This document shows, in pieces, positions 1 to 5,704 of a stretch of 6,166 bases of DNA; the stretch's first letter is position 1, and the number at the start of each line of letters is the position of its first letter. The position numbers and the translations under genes are program-made. A model generated the notes under the pieces. It made no database searches. It saw only the letters and a list, made by a program, of their open reading frames with translations, and was not told where the DNA came from. The DNA lies in contig WJOV01000037.1 in NCBI GenBank assembly GCA_009618475.1, forward strand, positions 1 to 6,166, written 5' to 3'. This stretch comes from Methanosarcinales archaeon (GTDB lineage: Archaea > Halobacteriota > Syntropharchaeia > Alkanophagales > Methanospirareceae).

Positions 1-284
1 TGGAAGGACGAATATTTGGAAATATTCCAATAGACCTCGAACTCCGACTTTCAGTGGAGGACTCGCCTAACAGTGGAGGGAGCACAATTGATGCGATACG
101 AGTATGCAAGCTTGCGCTGGATAGAGGAATTGCAGGACCGTTAATAGAAATATCTGCATATACGATGAAGCATCCGCCGATACAGTATCCAGACGAAGAA
201 GCGAGAGAACTTCTGGAGCGATTTATAAGAGGGGACAGGGAAGTAATTGAAGATAGTTTTGGAGAAATAAGTGTTACAGGCTAA
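1..284 (+). CDS. ino1: Myo-inositol-1-phosphate synthase, C-terminal part (5' end outside window)
   Basis: The reading frame is open from base 3 to the TAA at 282-284 and gives 93 residues with no start in the window, so this is the 3' end of a longer gene. The ATG at 54 is internal, because the family-like sequence starts upstream of it. The key signature is VEDSPNSGG followed by IDAIRVCKLALDRGI and then AYTMKHPPIQ. This matches the C-terminal catalytic part of archaeal myo-inositol-1-phosphate synthases, which are about 360-390 aa. The family converts glucose-6-phosphate to L-myo-inositol-1-phosphate with a tightly bound NAD cofactor, in the cytoplasm. The product is the substrate of the fused cytidylyltransferase encoded 177 bases downstream on the same strand, which supports a role in making di-myo-inositol phosphate. 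It could also feed archaetidylinositol lipid synthesis. The family call is firm; the solute role is inferred from the neighbour. Confidence 0.9.
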   Translation, partial: EGRIFGNIPIDLELRLSVEDSPNSGGSTIDAIRVCKLALDRGIAGPLIEISAYTMKHPPIQYPDEEARELLERFIRGDREVIEDSFGEISVTG

Positions 285-297
285 ATCCCCACACCCA

Positions 298-310
298 TTT
301 TTTTCTCTTT
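298..310 (+). terminator. T-tract terminator candidate after ino1
   Basis: Seven T residues followed by CTCTTT begin 13 bases after the ino1 stop. Archaeal RNA polymerase commonly terminates at such U-rich tracts without needing a hairpin. Termination here would separate ino1 transcription from the next gene, which then needs its own promoter. The tract could also simply be AT-rich spacer. Confidence 0.45.
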
Positions 311-325
311 AGGTTTTATAACTCA

Positions 326-366
326 TGATAAACCTTTCTTTAAACCTTTTAAGAAGAGGTTTATCA
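326..366. repeat. 10-bp inverted repeat with AAACCT boxes upstream of the IPCT/DIPPS gene
   Basis: TGATAAACCT (326-335) and AGGTTTATCA (357-366) are perfect reverse complements separated by 21 bases. Arm centres are 31 bp apart, close to three helical turns. A further direct copy of AAACCTTT lies at 342-349 (the first is at 330-337), and an inverted AGGTTTT lies at 311-317, giving four AAACCT/AGGTTT boxes in about 55 bases. The right arm is followed by A residues, not T, so it does not look like a hairpin terminator on the plus strand. It may be an operator for a dimeric regulator, or a structure in the leader RNA. The repeat is directly visible; its function is inferred. Confidence 0.5.
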
Positions 367-400
367 AAAACGCTTCGCAAAAAGAAAGCTTTACCAAAGA

Positions 401-418
401 AAAAAGGGAAGATATAAG
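401..418 (+). promoter_or_regulatory. Candidate BRE/TATA promoter of the IPCT/DIPPS gene
   Basis: A purine-rich stretch (AAAAAGGGAA, 401-410) resembling a BRE precedes GATATAAG (411-418). Transcription about 25 bases downstream would start near 440 and leave a leader of roughly 20 bases before the ATG at 462. An alternative box, TTTTATAA at 314-321, would place the inverted repeat inside the leader. Neither is a strong consensus. Confidence 0.3.
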
Positions 419-461
419 TGGGAAGAGGATTCAATACGTCACGAGTGTTGCGGATGAATAA

Positions 462-1808
462 ATGAAAGCGGTAATATTAGCAGCCGGTAAAGGAGAGAGA
501 CTATCGAAAGGAAAGAGCAAATTAAATGCAAAACCAAAACCTCTAATTCCTTTGCTTGGGCTTTCGCTTCTCGAAAGAGCGATTGTTTCGGCAAAAGAAA
601 GCGGGATATACGATTTCGTGATTGTCGTAGGGTATAGAAGCGAAGAAGTTGTAAAATATGTGGAAGAGAAGCAGAATCGTTTAGGTCTAAATATAGATTT
701 TGTCGAGAATGAAGAATGGGAGAAGGGGAATGGGCTATCGGTGTTGAAGGCGAGAGATTCACTACAAGAGAAAGAAGATTTCGTTCTTTTGATGTGCGAC
801 CATGTATTTGATTCGAGCATCTTAAAAGAACTGCTGGAATATGCAAAGAATAGAATAGGTAAATGTGTTTTATGCGTGGACGAGCCTGAAAACGTGTTTG
901 ATTTGGAAGATGCTACGAAAATACTGTTGGAAAGGAATAAGCCAAATGCAATAGGAAAAGGGATAAAAAATTACAACGCTGTTGATTGTGGTATTTTCTA
1001 CTGCACCCCCGCGATATTCAATGCGTTGGAAGCGGAAAAGGGAAAAGGAAAGTATGAGTTGTCAGATGCGGTTCAATGCTTGATTGAATGCGATAAACTT
1101 GAGGTTTTTGACATTGGCGGCAGGTTCTGGTGCGATATAGATACGCCGGAGAGTTTAGAATATGCGAAGAATAAAATGTTGACGTCGCTTGAAAAGCCAA
1201 CTGACGGCATCATTTCGAAATGTATAAACCGAAAGATCTCAAAGCGAATAACCGCAAGGATTGTGAACACAAATTTGACACCTACTCAAATAACCATTAT
1301 CAGTTTTATCATGGCTTTGGCGTCTGCGGCTTTCTTCTTACTCGGTGAACACAAATATCTCATCATTGGCGGGATATTAGCACAGGCTTCTTCGATTATT
1401 GATGGATGTGATGGCGAGGTAGCGAGGTTGAAGTTTTTAACTACCGATTATGGTGCTTTTGTTGACTCCATTCTGGATAGATATGCAGATGGAATAATGA
1501 TTTTAGGATTGATTTTTGGTTATTGGATGCTGCATGGTGGTATATCAGTGTGGATTATCGGTTTAGTTGCACTTCTTGGCTCGTTTATGATAAGTTATAC
1601 GAATGCGAGGTATGAAGGAGTGTTTGAGAAACCCGGTGGAAATAGAGGGATACCAATAAGAAGAGATATGCGGTTGTTTATGATTATGATAGGTGCATTT
1701 CTGAATCAGGTCTTGGGTCTGATGCTGTTACTGGCAATACTTACGAATTTAGAGGTGGTGAGGCGAGTTTTCTCAATTAAAAGAATTATTACGAAAACCA
1801 AATTTTAA
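462..1808 (+). CDS. Bifunctional CTP:inositol-1-phosphate cytidylyltransferase / di-myo-inositol-phosphate-phosphate synthase
   Basis: This 448-aa protein is a two-domain fusion. Residues 1 to about 235 form a sugar-nucleotidyltransferase fold: LAAGKGERL at 6-14, KPKPLIPLLG at 24-33, a metal-binding-type CDH at 112-114, and WCDIDTPE at 223-230. Residues about 245-448 form a CDP-alcohol phosphatidyltransferase with the complete motif D314-xx-D317-G318-xx-A321-R322-x8-G331-xxx-D335-xxx-D339. Five or six hydrophobic segments (about 277-294, 299-313, 344-357, 361-380, 405-430) place this half in the membrane. In the family, the first domain makes CDP-inositol from inositol-1-phosphate and CTP. 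The second joins it to another inositol-1-phosphate, giving phosphorylated DIP, which a separate phosphatase completes. Fused forms are known from Archaeoglobus fulgidus and other thermophiles. ATG 462 is fixed by an in-frame TAA at 459-461 and by the typical MKAVILAAG start; the upstream GGATGA is only a weak ribosome-binding site. The preceding ino1 supplies the substrate. The fold assignments are firm; inositol as substrate rests on the fusion and context. Confidence 0.9.
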   Translation: MKAVILAAGKGERLSKGKSKLNAKPKPLIPLLGLSLLERAIVSAKESGIYDFVIVVGYRSEEVVKYVEEKQNRLGLNIDFVENEEWEKGNGLSVLKARDSLQEKEDFVLLMCDHVFDSSILKELLEYAKNRIGKCVLCVDEPENVFDLEDATKILLERNKPNAIGKGIKNYNAVDCGIFYCTPAIFNALEAEKGKGKYELSDAVQCLIECDKLEVFDIGGRFWCDIDTPESLEYAKNKMLTSLEKPTDGIISKCINRKISKRITARIVNTNLTPTQITIISFIMALASAAFFLLGEHKYLIIGGILAQASSIIDGCDGEVARLKFLTTDYGAFVDSILDRYADGIMILGLIFGYWMLHGGISVWIIGLVALLGSFMISYTNARYEGVFEKPGGNRGIPIRRDMRLFMIMIGAFLNQVLGLMLLLAILTNLEVVRRVFSIKRIITKTKF

Positions 1809-1809
1809 G

Positions 1810-1846
1810 AAAAAAAAAGGAGAATAAGAGAGAGAAAAATCTCTCT
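1810..1846 (-). terminator. Hairpin plus T-tract terminator of the hdrA operon
   Basis: A perfect 7-bp stem (1829-1835 with 1840-1846) closes a 4-base loop. Read on the minus strand it is followed, ten bases on, by nine consecutive T residues (1818-1810). It starts inside the stop codon of the 720-aa hdrA. The plus-strand gene that ends at 1808 has no T-tract of its own in this gap, so its transcript may run into the antisense side of hdrA. Confidence 0.6.
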
Positions 1847-4007
1847 ACTCCGCACTCTGCTCCACTTCCACACTTTCGCCTTCGCCTGTTTCTGCGGTTG
1901 TGACTGCTGGTTCAGCACCTGCAATCTCAACTGGCATTCGCAATCCCATCTCCGTCAACGCCTCTATCTGCGCATATACCTGTCTGTCGCGGAAATGCTT
2001 CATTGTCGCGGCTCCCGAAGGACATATTGAATTGCAACCGCCACAGCCTTTACACACGGCTTCGTTTACCGTCATTACTTGCCTCACCTCGTCAAGAATA
2101 AGCGCACCATACGGACAAATCTCTGCACAACTTCCGCAGCCTATGCAAATCTCCTCGTTTATCTGCGAAATCGCAGGTTCTATTTTTGCCCTACCCGTGA
2201 CTAAATAGACGAGAGACCCAGCAGCAGCCGCTTTTCCCTGCGCTATGCTATCTGTTATATCCTTTGGACTTGCACAGCATCCTGCAATATATACGCCATC
2301 TGTTGCCGTATCAACCGGTCTGAGCTTGGGATGTGCCTCTGCCAGAAACCCGTCAGTGGATTTAGAAAGTTTTAGCATACTTACTATACTCTCCACGCCT
2401 TTATTGGGTTTCAATCCCACACCGAGCACCACAAGGTCGGCTTCCACTTCATACGGCTCGCCAAGCAGCGTATTCTCTCCACGCACCACCACTCTATCAC
2501 TGCCCGGTTTCTTGTATATCTCACCCGGGAGTCCTCTTAAGTACATAACTCCCTCCGCCTTCACATCACCGTAAAACTCCTCAAACCCTTTCCCAAACGC
2601 TCTTATATCCTGAAAGCACACTTTTACGTTCGCATCCGGCAGTTTCTCCCTTACCCGATGCGCCTGTTTTGCTATGTACATGCAGCATACACGGGAACAG
2701 TATTCATTCCCCACTTGCTTATTCCTCGACCCGACACAGCTTATAAAAACAACGTCTTCCGGCTCTTTTCCGTTTACTACAATCTTCCCGCCCGTGGGAC
2801 CACTCGGCGATGCCAACCGCTCGAACTCTAAGCCCGTAATCACGTTTGGATATACACCATACTTGTATTCTTCCGACACTCTCGGGTCCACGATGTCATA
2901 CCCGGTTGCTACTATAATCGTTCCTACGTCCAACTCTACTGTCTCCTCGCCTTGCCCGAAATCTATCGCTCCCGGACTGCATGCCGCCGCGCACGGTGGA
3001 ACTCCGCCTTCAGCCGTTGCATCACCACACTTCCCCTCTTTTAGCAACGAACAGTGTTCCGCATCAACGGTATAAACGGGCGGAACTGCATACGGGAAAG
3101 GTATGTAAATGGCGCTTCTCTTACTCAACTCTTCATTGAATTCGTCCGGTATATCTTTCACCGGGCATGCTTCTGTACATAAGCCACATCCCGTGCATTT
3201 CACTTCATCCACATATCTCGGCTTCCTCTTCACTTTCGCTTTATAATTACCCACGTAGCCTTCTATATCTTCAACCTCTGAATATGTCATCAGATTTATG
3301 TTCGGATGTGCTCCAACGTCTATCATTCTCGGCGTCAGGATAGAAGTCGAACGCTCGAGTGTGGGGAAAGTGCTGTCTAATTGTGCTGCGTGCCCGCCAA
3401 TAGAGGGATTCTTCTCTACCAGATGCACCTTATAGCCACCATTTGCGATATCCTGCGCAGCATACATCCCGGTTATCCCACCCCCTATCACCAGCACTTC
3501 CGGAGTGACATCCACTTCCTTCTCATCTATTGACTCCAATAACGAACTTCGCGCAACCGAACTTCTTATCAATTCCTTCGACTTCTCAAGCGCTTCTCCC
3601 GGATAATCCCCGTGTGGCCAGCTACAATGTTCCCTTATGTTCGTCATTTCATAGTAAAACGGGTTAAGTCCCGAGTCCGAACAGGTCTTTCTGAAAGTGG
3701 GCTCGTGCATCCTCGGCGAACAAGAAGCTACTATCACTCTGTTCACTCTACCCTCTGCAATGTCTTTTCGTATCAGCTCTTGCCCCGGGTCCGAACACAC
3801 AAATATATAGTGCCGTGCAATAACAACGTTTGGCAATGCCGCTGCATATCTCATAAGCTCATCTACATTCAATACCATCTTTATGTTTATTCCGCAGTGG
3901 CAGACGTAAACGCCAATCCTGGGTGCGTCCTCCAGCGCTCCAGCCGCCACACCCTCAACATATCCCTCCGCGGGGATTTTTGTATAATCGTATTCTTCTT
4001 CTCCCAT
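1845..4007 (-). CDS. hdrA: HdrA-like FAD/iron-sulfur protein, full-domain paralogue lacking the DCSAC cysteines
   Basis: This 720-aa protein is a heterodisulfide reductase subunit A homologue, a cytoplasmic flavin/Fe-S hub linked in this family to flavin-based electron bifurcation or confurcation. An extension of about 25 residues precedes the N-terminal domain (about 30-150), which shows VCHCG (C36, C38), VCSDPG (C71), SCSPRMHE (C96) and C128. FAD binding is shown by GGGITG at 175-180. The inserted ferredoxin has C271/C274/C277/C281 and C319/C327/C339/C343. The thioredoxin-reductase-like part has C424/C437/C441/C442 and K447, matching the family's flavin-proximal cluster and lysine. The C-terminal ferredoxin has two complete CxxCxxCxxxCP motifs (C621 and C652 onward), then an acidic tail. 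The oddity is at 218-222: ERSTS replaces the usual DCSAC, so R219 and S222 stand where cysteines are expected. The start has a good ribosome-binding site (AGGTGGTGA, 7 bases away) overlapping the upstream hdrA stop, so the two genes are probably translationally coupled. The family is certain; the physiological partner is not visible. Confidence 0.93.
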   Translation of the reverse strand: MGEEEYDYTKIPAEGYVEGVAAGALEDAPRIGVYVCHCGINIKMVLNVDELMRYAAALPNVVIARHYIFVCSDPGQELIRKDIAEGRVNRVIVASCSPRMHEPTFRKTCSDSGLNPFYYEMTNIREHCSWPHGDYPGEALEKSKELIRSSVARSSLLESIDEKEVDVTPEVLVIGGGITGMYAAQDIANGGYKVHLVEKNPSIGGHAAQLDSTFPTLERSTSILTPRMIDVGAHPNINLMTYSEVEDIEGYVGNYKAKVKRKPRYVDEVKCTGCGLCTEACPVKDIPDEFNEELSKRSAIYIPFPYAVPPVYTVDAEHCSLLKEGKCGDATAEGGVPPCAAACSPGAIDFGQGEETVELDVGTIIVATGYDIVDPRVSEEYKYGVYPNVITGLEFERLASPSGPTGGKIVVNGKEPEDVVFISCVGSRNKQVGNEYCSRVCCMYIAKQAHRVREKLPDANVKVCFQDIRAFGKGFEEFYGDVKAEGVMYLRGLPGEIYKKPGSDRVVVRGENTLLGEPYEVEADLVVLGVGLKPNKGVESIVSMLKLSKSTDGFLAEAHPKLRPVDTATDGVYIAGCCASPKDITDSIAQGKAAAAGSLVYLVTGRAKIEPAISQINEEICIGCGSCAEICPYGALILDEVRQVMTVNEAVCKGCGGCNSICPSGAATMKHFRDRQVYAQIEALTEMGLRMPVEIAGAEPAVTTAETGEGESVEVEQSAE

Positions 4008-4014
4008 CTTTTTT

Positions 4015-4023
4015 TCACCACCT
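4015..4023 (-). promoter_or_regulatory. Ribosome-binding site of the 720-aa hdrA, overlapping the upstream stop
   Basis: On the minus strand AGGTGGTGA matches the archaeal consensus AGGAGGTGA at eight of nine positions and lies 7 bases before the ATG at 4007. Its first two bases are the end of the TAG stop of the preceding hdrA, so ribosomes finishing the 538-aa protein are positioned to start the 720-aa one. This supports production of the two proteins together. Confidence 0.7.
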
Positions 4024-5638
4024 AAGCTCCTATTTTCTCAGCCATTTGCCTTAATGACTTATACCCTATGCACACTTCTTCTTCCATCTCTGTTACTGAA
4101 GGTCTTATTTTCGCTTTACCCCTGGCTAAATAAGCAAGAAGAGCAGCAGCCGCAGCTTTTCCCTGTGCTACACTGTCCGGTATATCCTTCGGACCTTGAA
4201 CGCATCCCGTAACAAAAACGCCTTCTACGTCCGTATCAACCGGTCTTAGCTTTGGATGTGCCTCTTTTGCAAAATTGTCCGAAGTTTGTGCGACACCAAG
4301 CATTTCCAGCAACTTATCTGTGCCTTCACTCGGTTTCAGACCTATTCCAAGCACTACAATGTCCGCTTCGAGTTCAAAAGGCTCACCAAGCATCGTATCT
4401 TCCGCTCTCACTATGACCCTATCACTGCCTGGTTTTTTGTATATCTCGGCTGCAAGTCCCCTTCGGTATGTAACACCCTCTCCCCTCACGCGGTCATAAA
4501 ATTCCTCGAATCCTTTCCCGAATGCCCTTACGTCTTGATATAGCACTGTTATCTTACACCCATGAACCTTCTCCTCGAGCAAATGCGCCTGCTTCGCCAA
4601 ATACATACAGCATACGCGAGAGCAGTATTCAAACCCTGTCTGTTTGTTCCTCGAGCCAACGCAGGACAGGAAAACCGCATCCTTCGGCTCTGGCATACCA
4701 GCTACCGTTATCTTCCCGGACGTTGGACCACTGGCTGAAGAATAGCGTTCAAACTCCAATCCGTGAATTACATTTGGATATACGCCATACTTATATTCCG
4801 GCATATCCGTCGAGTCCATGACATCCCACCCTGTCGCAACTATAATTGCTCCCACGTTCAACTCCACTATCTCTTCCGTCATGTCATGATTTATGCAATT
4901 TGGACCACATACCAGAACACAGGGAGGTGCTTCATCTTTGGATACTTCCTCGCCTCTCTCTTTCTTTCCCCTCGCTTCTCTCGTGCTTTCAAGCGTTGCT
5001 TTTCCACATTTTCCCTTCTTTACCATCAAACAAGTCTCTGCATCAGTGGTATAAACAGCGGGAATTGCAAAAGGAAAAGGTCTATATATCGGTGCTCTCT
5101 TCATCAGTCCTAAATCAAATTCGTTTGGAAACCTGTTATTTAGTCTGCAAGCATCTTCACACATCATGCATCCGTTGCATAGCGCCTCCTCTACGTATCT
5201 CGGCTTCCTCTTTACCTTCACTTTGAAATCCCCAACTGAGCCTTCCACGCCCGCTACCTCCGAATAACTCATCAGGTTTATGTTTGGGTGCGCGCCCACG
5301 TCCACCATCCTCGGCGTGAGAATACAGGCGGAACAATCGAGCGTTGGGAACGTCTTATCAAGCTGTGCCATGTGTCCACCGATGGAAGGCGTTCTCTCCA
5401 CCAAATGCACCTTGAACCCCGCATCTGCGATATCCAATGCGGCATACATCCCCGCTATTCCTCCCCCTATCACTAACGCTTCTGGAACGACGTCAACCTC
5501 TTTCTCCTCTATTTTCTCTAAAAATGATTTTTCAACCTTGCCCTTTATTGATTCCATCACATTCCTCGTCGCTTCTTCCTTACCGATTACCGGTTTTTCC
5601 TTCTCTGCTTCTACTTCAGCTTCAGCTTCAGTCGCCAT
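4022..5638 (-). CDS. hdrA: HdrA-like FAD/iron-sulfur protein, short paralogue lacking the N-terminal domain and C-terminal ferredoxin
   Basis: This 538-aa protein is a tandem paralogue of the following 720-aa HdrA. An Ala/Glu-rich tail (MATEAEAEVEAEKEK) replaces the N-terminal CHC-containing domain. FAD binding is shown by GGGIAG near 58-63. The intact DCSAC motif is at 101-105 (C102, C105). The inserted ferredoxin has C154/C157/C160/C164 and C203/C211/C240/C244, with a charged loop of about 28 residues between C211 and C240. The flavin-proximal set C326/C339/C343/C344 and K349 is complete. The protein ends a few residues after CIGYKSLRQMA, in which only the first cysteine of the expected CxxCxxCxxxC ferredoxin motif survives, so both C-terminal clusters are absent. 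ATG 5638 has a good ribosome-binding site (AGAGGTGA, 7 bases upstream) and a TATA box at 5674-5681. It is the first gene of a two-gene operon and probably the partner subunit of the downstream HdrA. The family is certain; heterodimer formation is inferred. Confidence 0.93.
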   Translation of the reverse strand: MATEAEAEVEAEKEKPVIGKEEATRNVMESIKGKVEKSFLEKIEEKEVDVVPEALVIGGGIAGMYAALDIADAGFKVHLVERTPSIGGHMAQLDKTFPTLDCSACILTPRMVDVGAHPNINLMSYSEVAGVEGSVGDFKVKVKRKPRYVEEALCNGCMMCEDACRLNNRFPNEFDLGLMKRAPIYRPFPFAIPAVYTTDAETCLMVKKGKCGKATLESTREARGKKERGEEVSKDEAPPCVLVCGPNCINHDMTEEIVELNVGAIIVATGWDVMDSTDMPEYKYGVYPNVIHGLEFERYSSASGPTSGKITVAGMPEPKDAVFLSCVGSRNKQTGFEYCSRVCCMYLAKQAHLLEEKVHGCKITVLYQDVRAFGKGFEEFYDRVRGEGVTYRRGLAAEIYKKPGSDRVIVRAEDTMLGEPFELEADIVVLGIGLKPSEGTDKLLEMLGVAQTSDNFAKEAHPKLRPVDTDVEGVFVTGCVQGPKDIPDSVAQGKAAAAALLAYLARGKAKIRPSVTEMEEEVCIGYKSLRQMAEKIGA

Positions 5639-5645
5639 ACCTTTT

Positions 5646-5653
5646 TCACCTCT
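5646..5653 (-). promoter_or_regulatory. Ribosome-binding site of the 538-aa hdrA
   Basis: AGAGGTGA on the minus strand contains the archaeal core AGGTGA and lies 7 bases before the ATG at 5638, the same spacing as for the next hdrA. It supports this ATG as the true start, and so supports the absence of an HdrA N-terminal domain being real rather than a mis-called start. Confidence 0.7.
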
Positions 5654-5667
5654 GCTGATTATTCAGC
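5654..5667 (-). promoter_or_regulatory. Small dyad between the TATA box and ribosome-binding site of the hdrA operon
   Basis: GCTGA-TTAT-TCAGC is a perfect 5-bp dyad around a 4-base centre. It lies just downstream of the TATA box at 5674-5681 and overlaps or closely precedes the expected transcription start near 5651. A protein bound here could block initiation. A 5-bp dyad can arise by chance, so this is only a candidate operator. Confidence 0.3.
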
Positions 5668-5673
5668 TATCAT

Positions 5674-5681
5674 TATATAAA
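5674..5681 (-). promoter_or_regulatory. TATA box of the hdrA operon
   Basis: TTTATATA on the minus strand is a near-ideal archaeal TATA box, preceded by the A-rich GCAAAAAA that could serve as the BRE. Its centre is 26-27 bases from about 5651, predicting a short leader of roughly 13 bases that carries the ribosome-binding site at its 5' end. It lies between the aspS stop (5705) and the hdrA start (5638). No minus-strand T-tract follows aspS, so some read-through from aspS is also possible. Confidence 0.6.
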
Positions 5682-5704
5682 TTTTTTGCTTTTTTTCTCT
5701 CAAG

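Noticed and set aside
454..465. Three-codon upstream ORF (ATGAATAAATGA) whose stop overlaps the IPCT/DIPPS start
   Set aside because: Arrangements this short arise easily by chance in AT-rich DNA, and there is no ribosome-binding site for it. Noted only as a possible coupling device.
431..846. Minus-strand open frames of 129-135 codons opposite the cytidylyltransferase
   Set aside because: Ser/Phe/Leu-rich translations directly opposite a conserved nucleotidyltransferase domain; no motif of their own.
4008..4024. TAG stop of the short HdrA as a pyrrolysine codon giving a fused double HdrA
   Set aside because: Read-through from this TAG continues in a different frame from the 720-aa gene, which starts with its own good ribosome-binding site. 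Read-through of the second TAG at 1845 would add only about 12 residues before TAA.
3612..4025. Plus-strand open frame of 137 codons opposite the long hdrA N-terminus
   Set aside because: It is antisense to conserved cluster motifs of HdrA and its product has no recognisable domain. The same holds for plus-strand frames at 1900-2208, 2245-2574, 2674-3075 and 4256-5226.
4022..4075. Frameshift as the cause of the missing C-terminal ferredoxin in the short HdrA
   Set aside because: The residual motif keeps exact CxxCxxCxxxC spacing with substitutions in place, and no other frame across the next 60 bases restores ferredoxin cysteines before the next gene begins.
1845..5638. QmoA/QmoB or plain thioredoxin-reductase identity for the two flavoproteins
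   Set aside because: Both have the inserted ferredoxin and the C-x12-C-x3-CC set of HdrA, and the long one also has the HdrA N-terminal CHC domain and C-terminal two-cluster ferredoxin. QmoA/B would differ in length and domain order.
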